Below are positions 43,444 through 51,054 of a stretch of DNA of 64,000 nt, in pieces. The stretch's first letter is position 1. Every line of letters begins with the position of its first letter. The position numbers were made by a program, and so were the translations under genes. The stretch spans positions 1 to 64,000 of the forward strand of contig CAJCIO010000038.1 of NCBI GenBank assembly GCA_903970465.1, written 5' to 3'. The notes below the pieces were generated by a model. That model was not told the origin of the DNA, did not search any database, and worked only from the letters and a program-made list of their open reading frames with translations. The stretch is from Gammaproteobacteria bacterium (GTDB taxonomy: Bacteria > Pseudomonadota > Gammaproteobacteria > Pseudomonadales > Pseudomonadaceae).

Positions 43444-43998
43444 TCAGCGGCCGGGCCACATCCGCACCAGCACCCCGTCCTTGAACCAATAGTGATGAGC
43501 CAGCGCCACGCAGGCGTGCAGCCCGGCCAGAATGATCAGCGCCCAGGCGACATTTTCGTGCAGCCCACCCAGCGTGTGGCGCCAGTCAGGGTTGGGCGCC
43601 ATCAGCGCCGGCACGCTGAACAGGCCGAAAAACTCGAACGCCTCGCCCTGAGCCCAACGGAACATGAACCCCAGCACAATCTGCGCCAGCAACAAGGCGT
43701 ACAGCAGACCGTGCCCGGCCTTGGCGGCGAGCCCGGCCAGGCCCGGCAGATGAGGCAGACGTCGGCCTTGAGTGGTGCGCCACAGCAGCCGCCCGACAAT
43801 CGCCACGGCCAGCAGAATACCCATGGAGATATGCAGCGCTTGCAGGTTATGCCGCAGCGGCGTGCCTTTGGCCAGGAACGACCAGATCTGCGCGCTGGCG
43901 AACAGGGCAATCACCAGGACGGCGGTGACCCAATGGAAAAACATCGTGGCGTGATCATAACGTTCACGCGCAGAGAGCAAGGGCTTGGTGGCGATCAT
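43444..43998 (-). CDS. Cytochrome b561
   Basis: A 184-aa inner-membrane dihaem cytochrome of the CybB family with four helices. Haem ligands are probably His16 and/or His22 (YDHATMFFHWV), His56 (LQALHISMG) and His154/His162-type residues in GLHENVAWALIILAGLHACVALAHH. Such proteins pass electrons from quinol to periplasmic acceptors or oxidise superoxide. It begins the run cytochrome - sigma - anti-sigma on one strand, so it is a likely target of the sigma factor. Confidence 0.9.
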   Translation of the reverse strand: MIATKPLLSARERYDHATMFFHWVTAVLVIALFASAQIWSFLAKGTPLRHNLQALHISMGILLAVAIVGRLLWRTTQGRRLPHLPGLAGLAAKAGHGLLYALLLAQIVLGFMFRWAQGEAFEFFGLFSVPALMAPNPDWRHTLGGLHENVAWALIILAGLHACVALAHHYWFKDGVLVRMWPGR

Positions 43999-44118
43999 CA
44001 GGGCGACCTTATGGAGGGGTGACTCGTAGTGAACACTTGGGCGGCGGCTTTTATTCGGTCGACGAGAAAACTTTATTCATGGCACGCCAGGCCAAGGGGA
44101 CAAAGGCGCCCGATACGA

Positions 44119-44158
44119 CCGAGCCCGCTGCGGTCTTATGGACCGGCAGCGGGCTCGG
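44119..44158. repeat. Long GC-rich palindrome between cybB and the antiporter gene
   Basis: A 13-bp perfect stem (CCGAGCCCGCTGC with GCAGCGGGCTCGG) extended by four inner pairs GGTC/GACC. It lies 31 nt after the antiporter stop and could end its transcript, although no T run follows. Confidence 0.65.
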
Positions 44159-44188
44159 CATGCATCAAAGCATGATCAGCGGCACGCT

Positions 44189-45187
44189 TCAGTGAAAGAA
44201 ATACCAGCCGACATAGGCTGCAAAAGCGACATACAGCAGAGCGATCGCCATCAGGTTGCGCGAATCCACCTCGCCCTTGCGGAACATGAACCACGTTATC
44301 GCTACCGAGAACACCGTCACCACACCGGAGGCGAACAACGGTGTATCGAACAACCACGGCGTATAGAACAGCCCCAACGCACTGGGAATAGTCGCCTGAA
44401 TCATCATGGCGCCGGAGATATTGGCCAGGGCCAATCGCTCTTTACCTTGTTTGATCCAGATCAACGCGTTCATGATTTCTGGCAGTTCAGTCGCCACTGG
44501 GCTCAACAACAACGCGACGATATGCGGCGAAATACCGAAGAGCACGCCGATATGTTCGAGCTGCGAAACAAAGATATGCGACGCCGCGCCAATCACACAC
44601 AAGGCAATAATGGATTGCAGTGCCGCCCAGCCCATCGACGCGTTACCGGGGCGTATCTTCAGCGGTTCCAACTCCTCCTCTTCAGGTGCAGTATCGCCGC
44701 TGGTAATTTCCCGCCAGACATACACGCCATACGCGGCCAGAAACAATATGCCCAGCCAGGGTTTGATAGTGAATGCCACCAGGCCAAGGCCGACCTTGAA
44801 CACGAAAATGACCAGAAACGCCAGTTGATCGTTGGCCAGGGCCTTGCGATCGACGCGAACCAGGGTGTCGCCACGCGCGAGCTTGCGACGATTGAGCCAG
44901 AGCGCAAAGCCGACCACGGCATAGGCGATGGTCGCCAGCACCAGTGGGCCGCCCATGGCCGAGCCGACGCCAATGTCCTTTTGTTCAGGGGTGGTGCCGA
45001 AGGCGACTGCGGTAAAAGTCACGGCACTTTCCGGCAACGCCGTACCAAAGGCTGCCAACACGGTGCCCACTGCCGTGGCACCGAGTTTCATATGGCGACC
45101 GCACCATTCAATGCCATTGACGAAGAATTCGCATGACAAGTAAATAATCGCAGCAGAGGCGAAGAACAGCACTAGAGTTAAAATCAT
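44189..45187 (-). CDS. Sodium/calcium exchanger-family antiporter
   Basis: A 332-aa inner-membrane protein of the CaCA superfamily with two inverted repeats of about five helices. The alpha repeats are GTVLAAFGTALPESAVTF (residue about 45) and SPVATELPEIMNALIW (about 235), each with the key acidic residue. It exchanges Ca2+ or another divalent ion for Na+ or H+. The two halves are linked by an acidic loop (TAPEEEELEP). I placed the start at ATG 45187 because helix 1 begins there; an in-frame ATG 15 codons upstream (45232) is possible. Divergent from mgtA. Confidence 0.83.
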   Translation of the reverse strand: MILTLVLFFASAAIIYLSCEFFVNGIEWCGRHMKLGATAVGTVLAAFGTALPESAVTFTAVAFGTTPEQKDIGVGSAMGGPLVLATIAYAVVGFALWLNRRKLARGDTLVRVDRKALANDQLAFLVIFVFKVGLGLVAFTIKPWLGILFLAAYGVYVWREITSGDTAPEEEELEPLKIRPGNASMGWAALQSIIALCVIGAASHIFVSQLEHIGVLFGISPHIVALLLSPVATELPEIMNALIWIKQGKERLALANISGAMMIQATIPSALGLFYTPWLFDTPLFASGVVTVFSVAITWFMFRKGEVDSRNLMAIALLYVAFAAYVGWYFFH

Positions 45188-45577
45188 CAGACGCACAGAC
45201 CGGGCAAGCAGATTACCAATGGCACACGGCATGGCTTACCCGGTCGGTAAACACGCAGTGGCCAAAGGTCTCGCCGGGCATATTCAGGCTGAACTGAATG
45301 TGCTGATCACGCCATGAAGCAAGGGGCTTCAATTATGTTGACGTGAACTCTCCAACCGGGCGGTTGAAGATAGCTACTCCCCAATGACTAGGGCGCGCAT
45401 TATTTCAGCGAGCAAATGATATTGCAAGCAAATCAATCGAGTATTAGTCAGTCATATAAACGTCATATATTTTCACTAAATAAAACTCAATCGCATTTGT
45501 GATTAGATCATTTAAAGCAGTCAGCTCTCTGCCCCCGCCAGACTAGCGACGGGGAAAATGAATTTTTCGTTAGTGGG
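45188..45577. other. Gene-free upstream region of the antiporter and mgtA
   Basis: About 390 nt, partly AT-rich around 45400-45500. It should contain the antiporter promoter on the minus strand. I see no conserved gene or strong repeat. Confidence 0.5.
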
Positions 45578-45605
45578 TTGCCTGGGCGATTTCGCTGGGT
45601 ATACT
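45578..45605 (+). promoter_or_regulatory. Sigma-70 promoter candidate for mgtA
   Basis: TTGCCT at 45578-45583 and TATACT at 45600-45605 with a 16-nt spacer. Transcription from about 45612 would give a leader of roughly 520 nt before mgtA. Confidence 0.6.
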
Positions 45606-45665
45606 CCGCGCAGATTTTCAATACGGAGACCCTCAGTGGGCACTTGTTCGAGTGACAGACGTCAG

Positions 45666-45768
45666 CCGGTTCGCGGAACCGGAATCAACTCAGCGATCTA
45701 GCCCGCAGGTCTCCTGCCGTCTTTCGCTGAGCGTGAAAGGCGGTACCTCCAGCGCATTGCCAATGCGC
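45666..45768 (+). promoter_or_regulatory. Structured part of the mgtA 5' leader
   Basis: Three consecutive hairpins can be drawn: CCGGTTC/GAACCGG (45666-45682); an 11-bp stem TGCCGTCTTTC/GAAAGGCGGTA with two G:U pairs (45715-45745); and GCGCAT/ATGCGC (45752-45768). They lie between the promoter candidate and the leader reading frame. No known riboswitch class is recognised. Confidence 0.55.
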
Positions 45769-45913
45769 CTGTAGTCACCCCCTATCTTCTGACTGTGCAG
45801 TCTTGCGACTGGCGGATTTTCCTGGGTGCGCGTTTCGCGCCGCACTCTGGACTCGCCACAAGTACCCGCCTAAGGTCTCCTTGCCCGCCCTCTTGTTGTT
45901 CGGGGAAATAGCC

Positions 45914-46036
45914 ATGCTCGAAAACCGTCAAAAAGCCTGCTCCAGATTTCTCGTGCCCCCCCCTCGCTGGATGCACGGTCGCTCAGTGAGTGCAGAAGCC
46001 GTGCCCGAACGATTACCCCATTGCCGTCAGCCATAA
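45914..46036 (+). CDS. Possible MgtL-like leader peptide with triple proline
   Basis: A 40-codon frame, MLENRQKACSRFLVPPPRWM to ..PHCRQP, 94 nt upstream of mgtA. GGGGA lies 9 nt before the ATG. Codons 15-17 are CCC CCC CCT, and three further prolines follow near the end. In Salmonella the mgtL leader contains proline codons, and slow translation there opens mgtA expression under low Mg2+ or low proline. The same logic is possible here, but the peptide is not similar in sequence to MgtL. Coding status is unproven. Confidence 0.45.
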   Translation: MLENRQKACSRFLVPPPRWMHGRSVSAEAVPERLPHCRQP

Positions 46037-46130
46037 AGGCCCTTTGAAACCATGTCCGAAGACCCGTATTTGAGCTTGCCTGCGTGATCACCCTGGGTGG
46101 TCGCGTGGGCGCCACCTAGAGTTGATCATC

Positions 46131-48893
46131 ATGAAATACGAACTGTTGAAAGAATTCTTCCAGAGCCTGGTGCGCTCTCGCCGTCAAGCCCAGCACTTTC
46201 GCCGTGGCACCATTCTGGAAAGCATGAATGGCACCGGCGTCAGCCGTGAAGTCCCCAAGTCCCTGGCGAGCTCGCTGGCCGATGCCGCCCAGGCTGTTCC
46301 TGGCGAGCTGGTTGCGCGCATGGATTCCCATGAAGACGGCCTGACCGAGGCGCAGGCCACTGCGCTGCGGGCCATCCACGGTGCCAACGAAGTCCAGCAC
46401 GACAAGCCGCTGACCTGGTATCGCCACCTGTGGGACTGCTACAAAAACCCATTCAACATGCTCCTCACCTTGCTCGCGATCGTGTCCTTCGCCACCGAAG
46501 ACATGAAGGCGACCGTGGTCATTTCGAGCATGGTGCTGCTGTCGACCTTCCTGCGCTTCTGGCAGGAGATCAAGTCCAACAAGGCCGCCGATGCGCTCAA
46601 GGCCATGGTCAGCAACACCGCCACGGTATTGCGCCGGCCATCGCCGTCCGCCGAACCGGACGCTGCACAGGCGCCTGCCCCCAAGGCCATGGGCAAACCG
46701 GGGCGCATCGAGTTGCCGATCAGCCAGTTGGTGCCCGGCGACATGCTGGTGCTGTCGGCTGGTGACATGATCCCGGCTGATTGCCGCGTGCTGACCGCCA
46801 AGGACCTGTTCGTCAGCCAGGCCGCCATGACCGGTGAATCGATGCCGGTAGAGAAGTTCGTAGTGCAGCCAGGCGCTGCCTCGATCAACCCGCTTGAACT
46901 GGACAACATCCTGTTCATGGGCACCAACGTGGTGTCCGGTTCGGCCATCGCGCTGGTCCTGGCGACCGGTCAGCACACCTATTTCGGTGCCCTGGCGCAG
47001 CGGGTCAGTGCAGTGGACCGCGCGCCGACGGCGTTCCAGGCCGGCGTCAACAAGGTCAGCTGGCTGTTGATCCGCTTCATGTTCGTGATGGCGCCACTGG
47101 TGATGTTCATCAACGGTTTCACCAAGGGCGACTGGACCGAAGCGCTGCTGTTCGCACTGTCTATCGCCGTCGGCCTGACCCCGGAAATGCTGCCGATGAT
47201 CGTTACCTCCACGCTCGCCAAGGGCGCGGTGGTGCTGTCGCGCCAGAAAGTCATCGTCAAGCGCCTGGACGCGATCCAGAACTTCGGCGCCATGGATGTA
47301 CTGTGCACCGACAAGACCGGCACCCTCACCCAGGACAAGATCTTTCTGGCCCGCCACGTCGATGTCTGGGGTGAAGAGTCCGATGCGGTGCTGGAAATGG
47401 CCTATCTCAACAGCTACTACCAGACCGGCCTGAAGAACCTGCTCGATGTGGCCGTGCTCGAACACGCCGAAGTGCACAGCGAACTGCAGGTCAGCACGGC
47501 CTTCACCAAGGTTGACGAAGTGCCGTTCGACTTCGTGCGCCGGCGCATGTCGGTGGTGGTCGCCGAACACGAGCATCACCAGCATCTGCTGATCTGCAAA
47601 GGTGCGGTCGAAGAAGTACTGGAAGTCTGCACCCGCGTGCGCCACGGCGAGATCGACGAGCCGTTGACCGAAGCACTGCTGAGCCGCATCCGCGAGGTCA
47701 CCGCCTCGATCAACGAAGAAGGCCTGCGCGTGGTCGCCGTGGCGGCGCGGCATACCTCTCAGGAGCAAAGCGTCTACGGCCTGAGCGATGAACAGGAACT
47801 CACCCTGATCGGCTACGTGGCGTTCCTCGATCCGCCCAAGGAAAGCACCGCGCCGGCCATCAAGGCCCTGGCCGAGCACGGTGTGGCAGTGAAGATCCTC
47901 ACCGGCGACAACGAGCTGGTCACCGCCAAGATCTGCCGCGAAGTGGGCCTCGCCCAGCAAGGGCTGCTCAAGGGTGGCGATATAGAAGGCATGACCGACG
48001 CCGAGCTGGCCAAGGCCGTGGAGACCACCAACGTCTTTGCCAAGCTGACCCCCGCCCACAAGGAGCGGATCGTGCGCATGCTCAAGAGCAATGGCCATGT
48101 GGTCGGCTTCATGGGTGACGGTATCAACGACGCCCCGGCACTGCGCGCGGCAGACATCGGCATTTCAGTGGACACTGCAGTGGACATCGCCAAGGAAGCC
48201 GCCGACATCATCCTTCTGGAAAAAAGCCTGATGGTGCTTGAAGAGGGGATTCTCGAAGGGCGTCGCACCTTCGCCAACATGCTCAAGTACATCAAGATGA
48301 CCGCCAGCTCGAACTTCGGCAACGTGTTCTCGGTGCTGGTCGCCTCGGCATTCATCCCGTTCCTGCCGATGCTGCCGATGCACCTGCTGGTGCAGAACCT
48401 GCTTTACGATATCTCGCAGATCGCCATTCCGTTCGACAACGTCGATGAAGAGCAACTGCAGAAACCACAGCGCTGGCAGCCGGGCGAGATTGGCCGCTTC
48501 ATGCTGTTCTTCGGGCCGATCAGCTCGGTGTTCGACATCACCACCTTCATCATGATGTGGTACGTGTTCGGGGCAAAGACACCCGAGCATCAAACGCTGT
48601 TCCAGTCGGGCTGGTTCATCGTCGGCCTGCTGACCCAGACCCTGGTGGTGCACATGATCCGCACGGCCAAGATACCGTTCATCCAGAGCCGTGCTTCACT
48701 GCCGCTGATGATCATGACCGGCATCATCATGGCGGTCGGGATTTTCCTGCCGATGGGCCCGCTGGCGGAGTACTTCAAGCTGCAAGCGCTGCCACCGCTG
48801 TACTTTGCCTTGCTGCCGTTCATCCTGATCGGCTACGTGGCGCTGACCCAGGCGATGAAAGGCATCTATAGCCGTCGTTACGGCTGGCAATAA
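46131..48893 (+). CDS. mgtA: Magnesium-importing P-type ATPase MgtA
   Basis: A 920-aa P3B-type ATPase that brings Mg2+ into the cytosol down its gradient, using ATP. Main marks are the actuator-domain TGES motif (QAAMTGESMPVEK), the phosphorylated Asp394 in CTDKTGTLTQD, the hinge GDGINDAPALRAADIGI, and ten helices. Six are C-terminal and include FGNVFSVLVASAFIPFLPM and LPMHLLVQNLLYDISQIAIP, the Mg-specific region. ATG 46131 is used because sequence like the MgtA N-terminus starts there; a TTG three codons upstream is possible. A long structured leader suggests Mg2+-responsive attenuation. A strong terminator follows. Confidence 0.95.
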   Translation: MKYELLKEFFQSLVRSRRQAQHFRRGTILESMNGTGVSREVPKSLASSLADAAQAVPGELVARMDSHEDGLTEAQATALRAIHGANEVQHDKPLTWYRHLWDCYKNPFNMLLTLLAIVSFATEDMKATVVISSMVLLSTFLRFWQEIKSNKAADALKAMVSNTATVLRRPSPSAEPDAAQAPAPKAMGKPGRIELPISQLVPGDMLVLSAGDMIPADCRVLTAKDLFVSQAAMTGESMPVEKFVVQPGAASINPLELDNILFMGTNVVSGSAIALVLATGQHTYFGALAQRVSAVDRAPTAFQAGVNKVSWLLIRFMFVMAPLVMFINGFTKGDWTEALLFALSIAVGLTPEMLPMIVTSTLAKGAVVLSRQKVIVKRLDAIQNFGAMDVLCTDKTGTLTQDKIFLARHVDVWGEESDAVLEMAYLNSYYQTGLKNLLDVAVLEHAEVHSELQVSTAFTKVDEVPFDFVRRRMSVVVAEHEHHQHLLICKGAVEEVLEVCTRVRHGEIDEPLTEALLSRIREVTASINEEGLRVVAVAARHTSQEQSVYGLSDEQELTLIGYVAFLDPPKESTAPAIKALAEHGVAVKILTGDNELVTAKICREVGLAQQGLLKGGDIEGMTDAELAKAVETTNVFAKLTPAHKERIVRMLKSNGHVVGFMGDGINDAPALRAADIGISVDTAVDIAKEAADIILLEKSLMVLEEGILEGRRTFANMLKYIKMTASSNFGNVFSVLVASAFIPFLPMLPMHLLVQNLLYDISQIAIPFDNVDEEQLQKPQRWQPGEIGRFMLFFGPISSVFDITTFIMMWYVFGAKTPEHQTLFQSGWFIVGLLTQTLVVHMIRTAKIPFIQSRASLPLMIMTGIIMAVGIFLPMGPLAEYFKLQALPPLYFALLPFILIGYVALTQAMKGIYSRRYGWQ

Positions 48894-48907
48894 GGCGGCC
48901 ATTCGAA

Positions 48908-48942
48908 GAGGGGTACGGACTTGCGGTCCGTGCCCCTTTTTT
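48908..48942 (+). terminator. Intrinsic terminator of mgtA
   Basis: Stem GGGG-T-ACGGAC paired with GTCCGT-G-CCCC, loop of about five nt, then TTTTTT. It ends 5 nt before the stop of the convergent LysR gene. Confidence 0.9.
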
Positions 48943-48947
48943 CATGA

Positions 48948-49802
48948 CTACAGCCGAAAGTACTGATGCAGACTCTGCGCCAGCAACTCGATCGCCTCAT
49001 CGTCCTTCGCCGAAGCCGAGCGCACCAGCACCACCTCATGCTCGCCGATGTCTGGCATCCCTTCCAGCACCGTCATGGCTGCCGTCACCGCCTCGCGGTC
49101 CATCAGGGCCACGGCCAGGCCGGCCTCGACGCAAGCACGCACCGCCTGGGTCGATGGACTGTCGAGCACCACGCGCCAGCGTCGACCGTCGCGTTTCAGG
49201 GATTCGAGCATGGCCTGGCGGTACGGGCAATCGGCCGCATACAGCGCCACCGGCAGCGGATCGGGCCAGGCGGAACTCGCCGAAGCTGCTGCCACCCATA
49301 CCGGCCTCGTCACTGCCAGCACTTGCGCCGCCAGGCTGTCTTGCCCGCGGGGCTGCGACATCAGTGCCAACTGCAATATGCCGCGCTGGACCCACTGGCT
49401 GAGGGTGTAGCTGGGCGCCGTCTTGACCTCCAGCACCACATTGGGCCAAGCGGCGGTGAATATCGGCAGGATGTCGCGGATGACATGGGCGGCGTATTCA
49501 TCCGGCACGCCGAGCGTGATGCGCCCGGCCAGGCGCGTGCCCTGCAACTGCGCCAGCACGCGGTCATGGGTGTGCAGCAGTTCCGCAGTGGCAGCCAGCA
49601 AGCGTTTGCCCAGCGGGGTCAGCGTCACCGACTGGTTGTCGCGATCGAGCAGGCGCCCGCCGGCCACCGCTTCCAGACGCTGCACGTGGACGCTGACGGC
49701 CGCAGGACTTTTGTGCAGCTGCTGGGCGGCGGAGCTGAATCTGCCGAGGCGCACCACGGCGTGGAAGGTGCGTAACAGATCGATATCGAGGATCGCGCTC
49801 AT
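48948..49802 (-). CDS. LysR-family regulator of the EamA exporter
   Basis: A 284-aa LysR protein. The HTH is AAQQLHKSPAAVSVHVQRLE near residue 25-45; the effector domain begins near 90 (GRITLGVPDEYAAHVI). The pattern of HTH plus LGVPDEYA is common in a group that controls an adjacent exporter. It is divergent from the EamA-family gene with 74 bp between the starts, and a perfect inverted repeat sits directly before its ATG, so it probably represses itself and activates the exporter with an unknown ligand. Confidence 0.88.
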   Translation of the reverse strand: MSAILDIDLLRTFHAVVRLGRFSSAAQQLHKSPAAVSVHVQRLEAVAGGRLLDRDNQSVTLTPLGKRLLAATAELLHTHDRVLAQLQGTRLAGRITLGVPDEYAAHVIRDILPIFTAAWPNVVLEVKTAPSYTLSQWVQRGILQLALMSQPRGQDSLAAQVLAVTRPVWVAAASASSAWPDPLPVALYAADCPYRQAMLESLKRDGRRWRVVLDSPSTQAVRACVEAGLAVALMDREAVTAAMTVLEGMPDIGEHEVVLVRSASAKDDEAIELLAQSLHQYFRL

Positions 49803-49803
49803 G

Positions 49804-49820
49804 ATTCACCTAATGTGAAT
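49804..49820. promoter_or_regulatory. LysR operator candidate
   Basis: Perfect 6-5-6 inverted repeat ATTCAC-CTAAT-GTGAAT with T-N11-A geometry, 1 nt upstream of the LysR start and 56 nt upstream of the exporter start. Confidence 0.6.
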
Positions 49821-49876
49821 AACCGGTTCAGGTAATTTTGATTTATCAGATTACACCCCTTGGGTAGCCTGTGCCT

Positions 49877-50839
49877 ATGAACTCGACCTCAGCACTGCCC
49901 TGCCCTCGTCCTCCGGTGAAGCTCTTGTATCGCCTGCCCTTGCCCCTGCTCGAACTCGGCCTGGTGGTGAGCTGGAGTTCCGGTTTCATCGGCGCACGGT
50001 TCTCCATCGACTACGCGCCGGCGCTGCTGGTGGTGTTCTGGCGTTGTGTGCTGGTCACCCTGGGGCTGCTGCCCTTCGTCATCGGCGAGCTGAAAAACAC
50101 GCCGCTACCGGTGCTGTTGAAAAACGCCGGCATCGGCTTGCTGGCCATGAGCGGTTATCTGCTGGGCGTGGTCCAGGGCGTTGCCTTGGGCGTGCCTGCC
50201 GGCCTTGCGGCACTGCTGGCGGACTTGCTGCCAGTGGGCATGGCGCTGCTGGCCGCCGGAGTGCTGCGCCAGCGCTTGCACTGGAGCGTGTGGACGGGCC
50301 TGGGGATCGGTCTGGTGGGCGTGGTGGTGGTCGCTCACGATGCCCTGGCGCTGGGCAACGCGCCCCTGTGGGCCTACAGCCTGCCGTTGCTGGGCATGGC
50401 CTCGCTGGCCGTGGCGACGCTGTGGCAGAAGCGCTTGCAGGCTCACGAATCGCTGGGGTTACTCGCCAATCTGTGGTTGCAGTGCGCGGTATCCGCCGTG
50501 GCCTTTGGCACGGTGGTCGCCAGCCAAGGCAGCCTGCTGCCACTGCCGACCACGGGATTTGCCCTGAGCGTGCTATGGACCGCGACCATCGCGACCCTGG
50601 GCGGCTATGGGCTCTATTGGCTGTGCCTCAAACGCTCCACACCGACACGGGTCGCCAGCGTGCTGTACCTCAGTCCGGCAGTCACCCTGCTCTGGGCCTG
50701 GGCGGTGTTCGACGAACCGCTGTCGTGGTTGATGCTGCTCGGCACGGGCGTGTCGGCGGCGGGCGTGTGGCTGGTGGTGCGGGGTGAGGCGGCGGCGCGC
50801 TGCAACAATGGAAAACCGCTCGAGCAACGTCCAGATTGA
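49877..50839 (+). CDS. EamA/DMT-family transporter
   Basis: A 320-aa inner-membrane protein with ten helices in two EamA repeats (about 25-155 and 165-300). Typical parts are LGLVVSWSSGFIGARFSIDY in helix 1 and VASVLYLSPAVTLLWAWAVF in helix 9. The family exports amino acids, cysteine-pathway metabolites or similar small compounds. ATG 49877 is used; GTG 49871 two codons upstream is possible. Regulated most likely by the divergent LysR protein. Confidence 0.88.
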   Translation: MNSTSALPCPRPPVKLLYRLPLPLLELGLVVSWSSGFIGARFSIDYAPALLVVFWRCVLVTLGLLPFVIGELKNTPLPVLLKNAGIGLLAMSGYLLGVVQGVALGVPAGLAALLADLLPVGMALLAAGVLRQRLHWSVWTGLGIGLVGVVVVAHDALALGNAPLWAYSLPLLGMASLAVATLWQKRLQAHESLGLLANLWLQCAVSAVAFGTVVASQGSLLPLPTTGFALSVLWTATIATLGGYGLYWLCLKRSTPTRVASVLYLSPAVTLLWAWAVFDEPLSWLMLLGTGVSAAGVWLVVRGEAAARCNNGKPLEQRPD

Positions 50840-51054
50840 TCGATTTTCGACCAAACCCACCAAGCGCTTGATCCTTATGGCTTACAGACACTTATCCACA
50901 GACATACTCAAGTATTTCGTGGACAACATTGCCTCATAAAACAACTGTTTGCGCCGCCGTATCATTCATCGGTGAGTGGATTGATTCCACCTGGGCGTAG
51001 ATTTTCACCCCGGGCTCGGAATTCAGCAGCGACGGTGACGGTCATGGTGAATCC

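Noticed and set aside
46116-48098. Very long open frame opposite mgtA on the minus strand (660 codons)
   Set aside because: It is an antisense by-product of high GC at third positions. The protein has no recognisable domain, while mgtA on the plus strand is complete.
50892-50900. Perfect DnaA box TTATCCACA
   Set aside because: It is a single box with no cluster, AT-rich unwinding region or replication gene nearby, so an origin is not supported.
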